A stretch of DNA of 64,000 nucleotides from Rhizobium hidalgonense (GTDB taxonomy: Bacteria; Pseudomonadota; Alphaproteobacteria; Rhizobiales; Rhizobiaceae). A program made the position numbers and the translations under genes. The stretch is taken from NCBI RefSeq assembly GCF_002914525.1, contig NZ_LODW01000058.1, positions 1 to 64,000 on the forward strand, read 5' to 3'. Every line of letters starts with the position of its first letter. Within the stretch, counting starts at the first letter, position 1. Below the pieces are notes generated by a model that was given only the letters and a program-made list of their open reading frames with translations, did not search any database and was not told the origin of the DNA. Below are positions 17,288-25,666 of the stretch, one piece after another.

Positions 17288-17322
17288 GGCGCCCCGCCGC
17301 GTTGCGGCGCGGCAGGGGCGCC
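17288..17322 (+). terminator. GC-rich hairpin after the DUF992 gene
   Basis: GGCGCCCC (17288-17295) pairs with GGGGCGCC (17315-17322), with a second inner pairing GCCGC/GCGGC and a bulge. No U-tract follows, so it is a weak or factor-aided terminator candidate. Confidence 0.45.
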
Positions 17323-17375
17323 ACTCCTCCGAAGGGCCTTTCACGCCGCAACTTGCCTCAGCCGGTCACGATATT

Positions 17376-17843
17376 ATGAATATTCGCATGGCAACGCCTG
17401 ACGAGGACGACATCCTGGTGAGGCACTATCTGAAGATTTGGGACAGCTACGGCACGCCGCCGGAACATTACAGGCCAGATGCGGTGGCACGGATCTTGTC
17501 TTTCATCAGCAGCGGCCGCGAGCAGCGACGTCTGACTTCGTTCCTTGCCATCGTCGAAGGCGAAATCGCCGGTTCCGTATCCTGCCAGCTGCACCAGTCG
17601 CCGTTTCCCGAAGTCATCCGGGAAGAACAGCAGCTGCATGGTTACATCTGGTCCGTCTATGTCGCGGACGCCTTCCGACGGCGCGGCATCGCGCAGGCGC
17701 TGACCGGCAGGGCGGCCGACTATCTGAAATCGATCGGCTGCACGACCACTGTCCTCCACGCCTCGGAGGCCGGCGAGCCGGTCTATCGGACCGTCGGTTT
17801 CGAACTGGCGAAGGAAATGCGCCTGCAGTTTCCGGCGGAGTAA
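17376..17843 (+). CDS. GNAT-family N-acetyltransferase
   Basis: A 155-residue acetyltransferase of the GNAT fold. The acetyl-CoA site is seen as VADAFRRRGIAQALTGRA (about residues 100-117; the Arg-Arg-Arg-Gly-Ile-Ala pattern of motif A), after a central strand pair around AIVEGEIAGSVSCQL. The C-terminal VYRTVGFE is typical. The ATG at 17376 is the natural start of the fold; an in-frame extension overlaps the upstream hairpin. The substrate is not predictable. It converges on the LysR gene. Confidence 0.85.
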   Translation: MNIRMATPDEDDILVRHYLKIWDSYGTPPEHYRPDAVARILSFISSGREQRRLTSFLAIVEGEIAGSVSCQLHQSPFPEVIREEQQLHGYIWSVYVADAFRRRGIAQALTGRAADYLKSIGCTTTVLHASEAGEPVYRTVGFELAKEMRLQFPAE

Positions 17844-17858
17844 CGAAGGGTCTTCCGT

Positions 17859-18794
17859 TTATGTTTTTGCCCGGCCGGGTGCGACAAAAGTGGCGATCGT
17901 TGTCTCGTCATGGCCGGCCTCGCGCAGGAAGCGGCTGGCAAATTCGATGGCGGGGCTTCTCAGCGCATCGTCTGGTCGGATCAGATGAAAGGCCACGTGA
18001 TAATCGAGCGTCCGGTCCGAGACGGCGACGACGCGCCCGTCGGCAAGTGCGGCGTCCGATAGAGGTGGCCGGGCAAGCGCGATGCCAAGCCCTTGCGCGC
18101 AGGCATCGATCACCAGATTGTAATCCTCGAAGCGCCGGTCATGGCCGCGCGGGATATAGTCGACGCCCTCGCGGGCAAGCCAGCGGCGCCAGCCTTCGAT
18201 ATTCGAATCGTGGAGGATCGGCAGATCGAGCAGCGAAAGGGCGTCGGAGCGCGGGCCGAGCCGGTCCGCCAGGGCCGGGGCGGCGATCGGAAACGACTTC
18301 TCCTGCCAGAGCGGCAGGGCGCGCACGCCGGCCCACGGCCCCTTGCCGCAGCGGATGGCAAGGTCCGTGCCTTCGCCGAAATCCGCCAGCCGGTGTTCGA
18401 GCGTCAGTTCGACATGCAGCTCGTTTCCTTCGAGCTTCGGCAGACGCCGAAACAGCCACAAAGAGGCGACGGAGGGTGTCACCGAAAGACGCACCACCGC
18501 CTTGTTCCGCCGAGGCAGCCAGCGCTCGCCGCTATTGCCGAGCAGGGCAAGCGCTTCCTCCGCCCGCGCGAAAAACCGCATGCCCTCCGGGGTCAGGCGC
18601 ACGCCTCTGGCCTCGCGGGCAAACAGGCGCACCCCCATCCAGCGCTCGAGGCGGGAGACCTGGCGCGACACCGCGCCATGAGTGATGCCGCTTTCCTCGG
18701 CCGCGGCGGAAAACGAGCCGAGACGGGCGGCACGTGCAAAGGTCTCGAGCGTATCGAGTGGCGGCAGAACCTGCGAGCTGTGAACCATATGCAC
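17859..18794 (-). CDS. LysR-family transcription regulator (GcvA-like)
   Basis: A 311-residue LysR protein: winged helix at about residues 12-70 (ARLGSFSAAAEESGITHGAVSRQVSRLE) and a two-lobed effector domain typical of the GcvA group (IRCGKGPWAGVRALPL). It is divergent from the EamA transporter gene with 77 bases between the starts, the usual layout for a LysR regulator and its target. The small effector is unknown. Confidence 0.9.
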   Translation of the reverse strand: MHMVHSSQVLPPLDTLETFARAARLGSFSAAAEESGITHGAVSRQVSRLERWMGVRLFAREARGVRLTPEGMRFFARAEEALALLGNSGERWLPRRNKAVVRLSVTPSVASLWLFRRLPKLEGNELHVELTLEHRLADFGEGTDLAIRCGKGPWAGVRALPLWQEKSFPIAAPALADRLGPRSDALSLLDLPILHDSNIEGWRRWLAREGVDYIPRGHDRRFEDYNLVIDACAQGLGIALARPPLSDAALADGRVVAVSDRTLDYHVAFHLIRPDDALRSPAIEFASRFLREAGHDETTIATFVAPGRAKT

Positions 18795-18871
18795 ATTTGA
18801 TCATCGATTGCGATGCTTTTCAAGCACGCATCGAAGGCCTATCCATTGGCTCATCACATATGGAGGCGAAA

Positions 18872-19777
18872 ATGAGCATGGCTGCAAGCGCACCGGTTTC
18901 GGCGAAAGAGCAAGGCAAGTTCGACCTGGTGGCATTTGCGGCGATCGTCGTCACCATCCTCTTCTGGGCATCGTCCTTCGTGGTAATCCGCATCTGTCTC
19001 GGGCCGCTGACGCCGATCGAACTGGCAACGGCGCGTTATGTCGCCGCTGGTGCCATCGCGCTGGTCTATCTCGCCCTCTATCGGCCGATGCCGGAAAAGC
19101 GCGATTTCCTCCGCCTCTCCGTCGCCGCCGTGCTCTTCATCGCCGCCTATGCGGTTCTGTTGAACACCGGCGAGCAGACCGTTGCGGCCGGGCCGGCGAG
19201 CTTCATCATCAATACCATGCCGGTCTTCACCGCCCTGATCGCCACGTTCGCGCTCGGCGAGCGCTTCGGACGCTGGGGCTGGGCCGGTACCGCGGTGTCC
19301 TTCGGCGGCGTAGCGTTGATTGCGGTTTCCTCCGAGGGCGGCTTCAAGCTCGATCCGAATGCCGTCCTTATCCTTGGCGCAGCGCTCTGCTCGGCGATCG
19401 CCAGCGTGTTGCAGAAGCCGCTGCTCGGGCGGCTACCGGCCCTTGCCGTCACCGCCTGGATCCTGCTGATCGGTTCCGTGCCGCTGTTTCCGGCTGTTCC
19501 AGCGACGATCCATGCAATGGCCGCCGCACCGGCTGAGGTGAACTGGGGTGTTGCCTATCTCGTCATCTTCCCGACGGCGATCGGCTACCTCACCTGGGCG
19601 ATCGCGCTGAAGCGCCTGTCAGCCGCCCGCGCTTCGAATTTCCTCTATGGCGTTCCGCCGGTCGCCACGCTGATCGGGTTCGTCTGGCTCGGCGAGACGC
19701 CGACGGTGCTGGGCGCGGTCGGCGGTGTCATGGCAATCCTCGGCGTGCTCGTCGTCAACGTGATGCGGAAGCGATAG
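18872..19777 (+). CDS. EamA/DMT-superfamily inner-membrane exporter
   Basis: A 301-residue protein with ten predicted membrane segments in two EamA repeats (first about 20-145, second about 160-295), the RhaT/YdcZ-type drug/metabolite transporter layout. It probably exports an amino acid or related metabolite. The ATG at 18872 is chosen because GGAGG lies 6 bases upstream, inside the reading that would start at 18860. The divergent LysR gene is the likely regulator. Confidence 0.88.
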   Translation: MSMAASAPVSAKEQGKFDLVAFAAIVVTILFWASSFVVIRICLGPLTPIELATARYVAAGAIALVYLALYRPMPEKRDFLRLSVAAVLFIAAYAVLLNTGEQTVAAGPASFIINTMPVFTALIATFALGERFGRWGWAGTAVSFGGVALIAVSSEGGFKLDPNAVLILGAALCSAIASVLQKPLLGRLPALAVTAWILLIGSVPLFPAVPATIHAMAAAPAEVNWGVAYLVIFPTAIGYLTWAIALKRLSAARASNFLYGVPPVATLIGFVWLGETPTVLGAVGGVMAILGVLVVNVMRKR

Positions 19778-19818
19778 ACACAAATCGGTCCGGAAGGTGA
19801 TCATGTCTTACCCCAGAT

Positions 19819-20451
19819 CTAGCGGAGCAGTCCGTCCCGCCCAAACTCATCCCAACCCCGTAGCTGTGCGGACGCTTCCTCGGTGAGTTCTTGCGATGCC
19901 GCAGCCGCCTTATTGTCACTCTTCAGCGAACGCGTCAGCTTCGCCTTGTAGGCCGCCCTCCGCCTGTTTTCCATGGCGGCCGCGGTGTCCTCTTCACGCC
20001 ACTCTTCGACAGCGCCTCGGTCGAGCAGATCCTCGACCATCCGTGGTTCGAAGACGTGGAAGGTAATCTGCCTGGCGCGGCCTCGAAGCTTCACCGTACG
20101 CGTTCCCGCGCTGGGCAGGCGACCGTCCTGCAGCCAGCGACGCCTCTCGGTCGTTGAGATCGTCAGGATGTCCTCGATTTCGCGCGGGATCACCGGCAGG
20201 CTTTCGACACCTTGGAGCGATTTCGCAATGACTGCCGAGGCATGACGAAACTCGCTCCTCGCGCTTTCAGGCATTGTCAGCGTGAAAACCGTCCCGCTGA
20301 TGTCGAGCGATTTTCGGAGGGGCGAGGGGAGGCGCGCACGGATTTCCAAGAGGATTCCCTTGGCACGCACTGAAGACCCTAGCGTGGCCGCGGGCGGGAG
20401 CGCCCACGTTTCGACCAGTGCAGGAGTGTCATTCTTCTTGTTTTTCGCCAT
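19819..20451 (-). CDS. hypothetical protein, basic C-terminal part
   Basis: A 210-residue protein not assigned to a family. The start at 20451 (MAKNKKND) is preferred over an upstream in-frame ATG at 20487. The middle (about 95-125: REIEDILTISTTERRRWLQD) could form a helix-turn-helix-like unit with a following wing, and the C-terminal third is rich in Arg, Lys and Glu (ENRRRAAYKAKLTRSLKSDN), so nucleic-acid binding is possible but weakly supported. It is divergent from the large cyclase gene and converges on the EamA gene. Confidence 0.6.
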   Translation of the reverse strand: MAKNKKNDTPALVETWALPPAATLGSSVRAKGILLEIRARLPSPLRKSLDISGTVFTLTMPESARSEFRHASAVIAKSLQGVESLPVIPREIEDILTISTTERRRWLQDGRLPSAGTRTVKLRGRARQITFHVFEPRMVEDLLDRGAVEEWREEDTAAAMENRRRAAYKAKLTRSLKSDNKAAAASQELTEEASAQLRGWDEFGRDGLLR

Positions 20452-20611
20452 GCGCAAAGAGATGGGATCAAGGCGCAGCCCCGTCAACGCTCACCGCGTT
20501 TTACATCGACCTCCTCGATCCCCGCCAAAACGAACAGCTCCTGCGCCACAGCGTGGTACGACGACGGCGTTCGTGGTATTTTTTGAGAACGGTGGAGCGG
20601 GATCAACGTCG

Positions 20612-23600
20612 ATGCAGACGATTGAGGATTGGCTAGGTCAACTCGGTCTCGGCAAGTACGCCGACGCTTTCGTCGGGAATGACGTCGATCTGAGAGCGCT
20701 CCCTCATCTTGCCGAATCTGACCTCCAGGAGCTCGGCGTCTCGCTTGGGCACCGGAAGATTATTCTGGCTGCTATAGACCGGCTTGCGCATCAAGGTCCC
20801 GGCGAGCAGCCTCCTGCTCCGGCCGTTACCGAGGCCCAATCCGAAGCGGCGGCTGACCGGCGACTGCTCAGCGTGCTCTTCTGCGACCTGGTCGGGTCGA
20901 CAGCGCTGTCCGCGCAGCTCGACCCGGAAGACATGCACGAGCTGACCCGCCGCTATCAGGATAGCGTCGCCGGCGCAGTCACGCGCTTCGGAGGCTACGT
21001 CGCCAAATATCTCGGAGATGGCGTGCTTGCCTATTTCGGATGGCCAATGGCCTACGAGGACCATGCAGAGCGTTCAATTCGAGCCGGCCTCGAGGCGATG
21101 GCCGCCGTCGACGCCCTGCAGTCTCCTAGCGCGCAACAATTGAAGGCGCGCATCGGCATCGCATCCGGGCGCGTGGTCGTTGGCGACACCGACGGCAGCG
21201 CGAAGGAACGTGCATCGATCGCCGGAGACACTCCCAACCTGGCCGCACGTCTGCAGGCCGCGGCCGCCCCAGGCCAGATCGTGGTCTCCGACAGCACCCG
21301 CCGCCTCGCTGGGCAGTCGTTCGAAATCGAGAGCCTCGGCACGCAGGAGCTCAAAGGCTTCACCTCGCCCATTGCGCTGTTCGAAGTCCGCGGTCAGCGA
21401 GAGGTGGACAGCCGTTTCGAAGCCGCGCATGCCAGCGGGCTTTCGAAATTTGTCGGCCGCGTCAGTGAGATCGGCCTGCTGCTGGAACGGTGGGAGTTAG
21501 CGAAAGCCGGGCAAGGCCAGGCGGTCTTCCTGTCGGGGGAGGCTGGTATTGGGAAATCGCGCCTTATCGAGGCTTTCGAAGAACGTCTGCAAGGGTCACA
21601 GCATGAACTCATCCGATTGCAATGTTCGCCCTATCACGTGACATCGGCCTTTTACCCGATCGTCGAGCGACTGAGCCGGCTCGCGTCGTTTTCGCCGGCA
21701 GATGATCGGAACACGCGCGTCGAAAAGTTTCTCACCCTTGTTCGCCGCTACGGCGAAAACCCCTGCGACGTTGGCGCGATCTACGCCGAGCTGCTTTCGC
21801 TCGACCTCGGCGACGAGTTCAGGCCGCCTGATCTCTCCGCGCACCAGCGCAAAGAAATTCTCGTCCGCACATTGGCGAACCGTCTGCTGCTTGCGGCCAG
21901 GATCGCACCGGTGCTCATGGTTTGCGAGGACGCGCACTGGATGGACCCGTCCACCAGCGAAGTGCTGAGAGAACTCGTCAGCCGGCTTCACGGCGCCGCC
22001 GCCCTTGTCGTTGTGACCCACCGACCGGAATGGAGCGCGAACTGGGCAAGCGGACTGGCGCAGGCGACGACGCTCTCCGTTGGGCGCTTGACCAGGCAGC
22101 AGATGCGCGAGTTGATCGAGTCCATGGTGTCCGACATTCCCGAACAGCTCGCCGAAAGGATTGCGGAGCGGACGGACGGAGTGCCGCTGTTCGTCGAGGA
22201 GTTGACCCGCTCGGTCGTGGAGAGCGGAAAACCGTCATCGCTGGACGCAGAGATCCCGGACAGTCTGCAAGGCTCCCTCATGACTCGTCTCGATCATTTG
22301 TCGACCACGGCCAAGGAAATCGCGCAAATTGCCGCCGTCATAGGCAGGGAATTCGATCGCGGCCTTCTTTCGAAGATAGCCGGCCTGGACGACCGGGCGC
22401 TGGAGAAAGCGCTGAACCAGCTCGAGTCCAGCCAGATCGTCGTCGAAGGCGGCGTCTTGCACGACGCTCTCGTTTTTCGACATGCGCTGATTCAGGATGC
22501 GGCCTACCAATCGCTCCTCAACCGGCGCCGGCGCCATTTCCACGAGAAGATCGCCAGGGTGCTCGTCGAACAATATGACGATGTCGCTGCCACCCAGCCC
22601 GAGCTCATCGCCCAGCACTACGAGAAAGCGCAGCGGATTGAGCTCGCGCTTCCCTACTGGATGAAGGCTGGAGAACGCGCCCTCGCACGATCAGCCAACT
22701 ACGAGGCGGTCGACCATTTCCAGAATGCCTTGGCAATCGCAGAGCAACTGCCTGAAGGAGCTGAGCGGCAAAGGGACCTGCTCACCGCGATCCTAAAACT
22801 CGGCGACGCCCTTTTCGCTGCGGGTCGCATGACGGATTCGCTGGCGAAATACAGGCTGGCCGCCCCATTGGCACGCAAAGCGGCCGACACGCAGGCCTTT
22901 GTTCGCGCGGTGATTGGTCTTGACGGATCCAAATTCCTCTCCTCGAATTCGCTTGCCGAAACGGTGCCGCTTCTCGAGGAAGCCCTCGAGATGGTTGAAC
23001 CTGCGGATCTAAGTTCACGGTGTCAGCTTCTCAGCCGCCTTGCGCGAGCATACACCTACCTGAGCGACAGCAAGAACGCGGCAAAATGCCATGGAGAAGG
23101 GATAGAACTGGCCCGGCGGGTTGGCGATAAGACTGCGCTTGTGGAGCTCTCCGCACTGCCATTCCTGACGCCGGCACCGGTTAAGTCCGTTAGCGAGAGA
23201 AACGACCGGATCGCACGCATAGATGAAATAAGACGCCTCGCGGGTGAGATCGATGACGACGACGTGCAAAGCCGAGCGCTTTCAGTCGACGCCTATGTCT
23301 CGACGGAACTCGGCGATCGCGCACGCGCCGATCGGGCGGTTGACGCGCTGGACGAACTTGGTACCAAGCGGCAGCATCTCAACGTCCAGTTCTACGCTCG
23401 CATCGCAAGAGCGATGATGGCCATACTCGATGGAAGGTTCGCGGCTGCGGAGGAGTTTGCTGAAGACGCGCTGAAGCTCGGCATGCAGACCCTTGGCGTT
23501 GCGCCCGAGGGCGTTTACGGCATGCAGATGTTCGCGATCCGACGGGAGCAGAGCCGCCTCTCGGAGGTCGCACCGGTCATGAAACTGTTGATTGAGGAAC

Positions 23601-24139
23601 ACCCGGACGAAACTACCTGGCTGCCGGGTTTTGCGTTGGTTGCCTTTGACCTGGGCTATCGGGATGCGGCTCAAAGAAGGTTGAGCGAGCTTGCCCGCAC
23701 CCGCTTCGCCCTTCCGCTTGACGGAAAGCGGAGTGCATCCCTCTCGTTCCTGACAGAAGTCGCTGCCGGTCTCGCCGATACGGACGCTGCTAGAACCCTC
23801 TATAAGCTTATGCTCGACTACAAGGAGATGACCGTCACGATCGGTATGGCAACCGTTTGCTTCGGCGCGGCCAGCCGCTATTTGGGAGTGTTGGCAGCGG
23901 CGCTGGGCGAATTCGACAGAGCGTCGGAGCACTTTGAGCATGCGCTCGAAATGAACGCGGCGATCGGTTCGCGGCCGTGGCTCGCGCACACAGAGGCAGA
24001 TTATGCGGACTTGCTAATGAAAATAGGTAGCCGGGCCGCGATAAAGAGAGCAATGTTGCTATCCGAGAATGCCCGGTCAACCGCGGCCGAACTGGGAATG
24101 GTCCGGCTGCAACAGCGACTGAAGCCAACGATGCATTAG
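20612..24139 (+). CDS. SAM domain - class III nucleotide cyclase - ATPase - repeat protein
   Basis: A 1175-residue multidomain protein. Residues 1-60 form a SAM domain (IEDWLGQLGLGKYADAF, with LGHRKIIL), usually for protein-protein contacts. Residues about 85-260 are a class III adenylate/guanylate cyclase domain: FCDLVGST (90-97) and LGDG (134-137) supply the two metal Asp residues, and GDTPNLAARLQ carries the usual Asn/Arg region. From about 270 an AAA/STAND-type ATPase follows, Walker A GEAGIGKS at 309-316 and Walker B-like VLMVCEDAHW. The remaining 600 residues are helical TPR-like repeats. Such proteins are thought to couple signal sensing by repeats and ATPase to cyclic nucleotide output. 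Start ATG 20612 begins the SAM domain; longer readings overlap the divergent gene. Both metal Asp residues are present, so activity is plausible. Confidence 0.88.
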   Translation: MQTIEDWLGQLGLGKYADAFVGNDVDLRALPHLAESDLQELGVSLGHRKIILAAIDRLAHQGPGEQPPAPAVTEAQSEAAADRRLLSVLFCDLVGSTALSAQLDPEDMHELTRRYQDSVAGAVTRFGGYVAKYLGDGVLAYFGWPMAYEDHAERSIRAGLEAMAAVDALQSPSAQQLKARIGIASGRVVVGDTDGSAKERASIAGDTPNLAARLQAAAAPGQIVVSDSTRRLAGQSFEIESLGTQELKGFTSPIALFEVRGQREVDSRFEAAHASGLSKFVGRVSEIGLLLERWELAKAGQGQAVFLSGEAGIGKSRLIEAFEERLQGSQHELIRLQCSPYHVTSAFYPIVERLSRLASFSPADDRNTRVEKFLTLVRRYGENPCDVGAIYAELLSLDLGDEFRPPDLSAHQRKEILVRTLANRLLLAARIAPVLMVCEDAHWMDPSTSEVLRELVSRLHGAAALVVVTHRPEWSANWASGLAQATTLSVGRLTRQQMRELIESMVSDIPEQLAERIAERTDGVPLFVEELTRSVVESGKPSSLDAEIPDSLQGSLMTRLDHLSTTAKEIAQIAAVIGREFDRGLLSKIAGLDDRALEKALNQLESSQIVVEGGVLHDALVFRHALIQDAAYQSLLNRRRRHFHEKIARVLVEQYDDVAATQPELIAQHYEKAQRIELALPYWMKAGERALARSANYEAVDHFQNALAIAEQLPEGAERQRDLLTAILKLGDALFAAGRMTDSLAKYRLAAPLARKAADTQAFVRAVIGLDGSKFLSSNSLAETVPLLEEALEMVEPADLSSRCQLLSRLARAYTYLSDSKNAAKCHGEGIELARRVGDKTALVELSALPFLTPAPVKSVSERNDRIARIDEIRRLAGEIDDDDVQSRALSVDAYVSTELGDRARADRAVDALDELGTKRQHLNVQFYARIARAMMAILDGRFAAAEEFAEDALKLGMQTLGVAPEGVYGMQMFAIRREQSRLSEVAPVMKLLIEEHPDETTWLPGFALVAFDLGYRDAAQRRLSELARTRFALPLDGKRSASLSFLTEVAAGLADTDAARTLYKLMLDYKEMTVTIGMATVCFGAASRYLGVLAAALGEFDRASEHFEHALEMNAAIGSRPWLAHTEADYADLLMKIGSRAAIKRAMLLSENARSTAAELGMVRLQQRLKPTMH

Positions 24140-24179
24140 GACCAACAGTTCGCTGCTTTGGTGGGAGGAAGGTCTCGTC

Positions 24180-24440
24180 ATGCCACGCTACATCATCGAA
24201 AGAAACTTTGCAGAACAGCTCGATCTATCAAAAGAGGGGGTCGAGGAAATCAACCTGATCAACGATCAGGAAGGAGTGAAGTGGATTTTTTCGTTCCTCA
24301 GCGCGGACAGAAAAAAGACTTACTGCCTTTACGAGGCGCCCAGTACGCAAGCCATTCTCGCCGCGGCCCGGAGGAACAATGTCCCCGCGGATGTCATCAT
24401 AGAGGTCAGCGAGGAAATCGGTCCCAATATGTTTGCTTAG
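24180..24440 (+). CDS. DUF4242 small protein
   Basis: An 86-residue protein with the DUF4242 pattern (MPRYIIERNF at the start, KTYCLYEAPS in the middle, ending in an acidic helix). Family members of known structure form a ferredoxin-like dimer fold, one of which binds nickel; function is unsettled. It begins 40 bases after the cyclase stop with GGGAGGAAGG upstream, so it is probably in the same transcript. Confidence 0.85.
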   Translation: MPRYIIERNFAEQLDLSKEGVEEINLINDQEGVKWIFSFLSADRKKTYCLYEAPSTQAILAAARRNNVPADVIIEVSEEIGPNMFA

Positions 24441-24621
24441 CGCTCCTCGGCCAGCACAGGCGTCAGGCGCTGCCGCGAAGGCTGCCAGAACGAACTGGTG
24501 GCCGTCGTTATCCGCCTTGTGTCCTCTCAAAGGCTGCGGGTCCAGAATTTTCGGGTGGTCAGTCTGAACTTAAATGGAAGGCGATATCAGCAGATAAGCA
24601 TTGCGCAGGCGTTCGCTTTCT

Positions 24622-24633
24622 TTAAAACGAAAG
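24622..24633 (-). promoter_or_regulatory. GlpR-type operator upstream of glpR
   Basis: On the minus strand this reads CTTTCGTTTTAA, identical to the 12 bases at 25587-25598 before glpD. With GCTTTC just upstream it forms an imperfect inverted repeat. It lies about 20 bases before the glpR ATG, so autoregulation is likely. Confidence 0.5.
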
Positions 24634-24654
24634 CAGATCGAAAGGTGCCTGCTC

Positions 24655-25428
24655 ATGTTCTTGACCGACCGGCAAACTGAAATCGTGGAAATAGCGAAAT
24701 CGAGCGGCAGGGTCCTGGTCGAGGAGCTCGCTTCCCGCTTTTCGGTGACGCCGCAGACGATCCGCAAGGACTTGAACGATCTCTGCGATGCGCAGGTGCT
24801 GACGCGCATCCATGGCGGCGCCACATTCCCGAGCGGCACCGAGAACGTCAAATACGAGGCACGCCGGCAGATCGCCGCTTCCGAGAAACAGGCGATCGGC
24901 ATGGCTGCGGTCGAACTGATCCCGAGCGGCGCCTCGCTCTTCATCAATATCGGAACGACGACCGAGGCGGTGGGCGAGGCGCTCGCCAACCATCACGAGT
25001 TGATGGTCATCACCAATAATATAAATGTCGCCAACAGGTTGCGCTTGCTGCCGGCGATCGAGGTGGTGATCGCCGGTGGCGTCGTGCGCGGTTCGGACGG
25101 CGGCATCGTCGGCGAAGCGGCAGTCGATTTCATCCGCCAGTTCAAGGTCGATTATGCCGTGATCGGCGCGTCGGCGATCGATATGGACGGCGCGCTTCTC
25201 GACTATGACTTTCGCGAGGTGAAGGTCGCCCAGGCGATCATCGCCAATGCCCGGCATGTCATTCTGGTTGCCGATTCGACCAAGTTCGAGCGCACGGCAC
25301 CGGTCAGGATCGGCCAGCTTTCTCAGGTTCATACCTTCATTACCGATCACTGTCCGGCGCCGTCGATCCGCAATCTCTGCCTCGAGAATAATGTGAAGCT
25401 GATCGAAACGAACGCTAGATCGCGCTAA
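24655..25428 (+). CDS. glpR: DeoR-family repressor of the glycerol regulon
   Basis: A 257-residue DeoR/GlpR-type regulator: N-terminal helix-turn-helix (about residues 20-55, LASRFSVTPQTIRKDLNDLC), then the DeoRC sugar-phosphate sensing domain (INIGTTTEAVGEAL, VGEAAVDFIRQF, the ISGASAID-like VIGASAID, and DSTKFERTAPV). The likely ligand is glycerol-3-phosphate, inferred from the adjacent glpD operon. ATG 24655 begins the DNA-binding domain. Matching TTTCGTTTT sites before this gene and before glpD support control of both. Confidence 0.9.
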   Translation: MFLTDRQTEIVEIAKSSGRVLVEELASRFSVTPQTIRKDLNDLCDAQVLTRIHGGATFPSGTENVKYEARRQIAASEKQAIGMAAVELIPSGASLFINIGTTTEAVGEALANHHELMVITNNINVANRLRLLPAIEVVIAGGVVRGSDGGIVGEAAVDFIRQFKVDYAVIGASAIDMDGALLDYDFREVKVAQAIIANARHVILVADSTKFERTAPVRIGQLSQVHTFITDHCPAPSIRNLCLENNVKLIETNARSR

Positions 25429-25469
25429 TCGCGCCGCGATCTTCAGATTCGCTTGGCCCACGTGTCGGT

Positions 25470-25598
25470 CTTTCGTTTTGCGTAATCCGGGGCGACATGC
25501 ATTAGGACTTCGGCCGAGGATCTCCCGTCAGCGCCTTGTACTCTCCGTCAGTCAACCCGCGAAACATTCGTTTGACATTCGTATTGCTTTCGTTTTAA
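25470..25598 (+). promoter_or_regulatory. glpD promoter region with repeated GlpR-type sites
   Basis: Copies of a C/A-TTCGTTT motif occur at 25470-25480 (CTTTCGTTTTG), about 25565-25573 (CATTCGTTT), about 25577-25582 (CATTCGTA) and 25587-25598 (CTTTCGTTTTAA), with one further TTTCG near 25609. DeoR-type repressors commonly use such spaced direct repeats. Function is inferred from position before glpD and the copy before glpR. Confidence 0.55.
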
Positions 25599-25666
25599 CT
25601 GCCTCTACTTTCGCAATTGCGCAGGTTTTGTGCGATGCGAAATCGGCATTTGGGCTCGGAGGGGTA

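Noticed and set aside
20312-20611. N-terminal extension of the cyclase protein
   Set aside because: It would overlap the divergent hypothetical gene, and the SAM domain begins exactly at the ATG at 20612.
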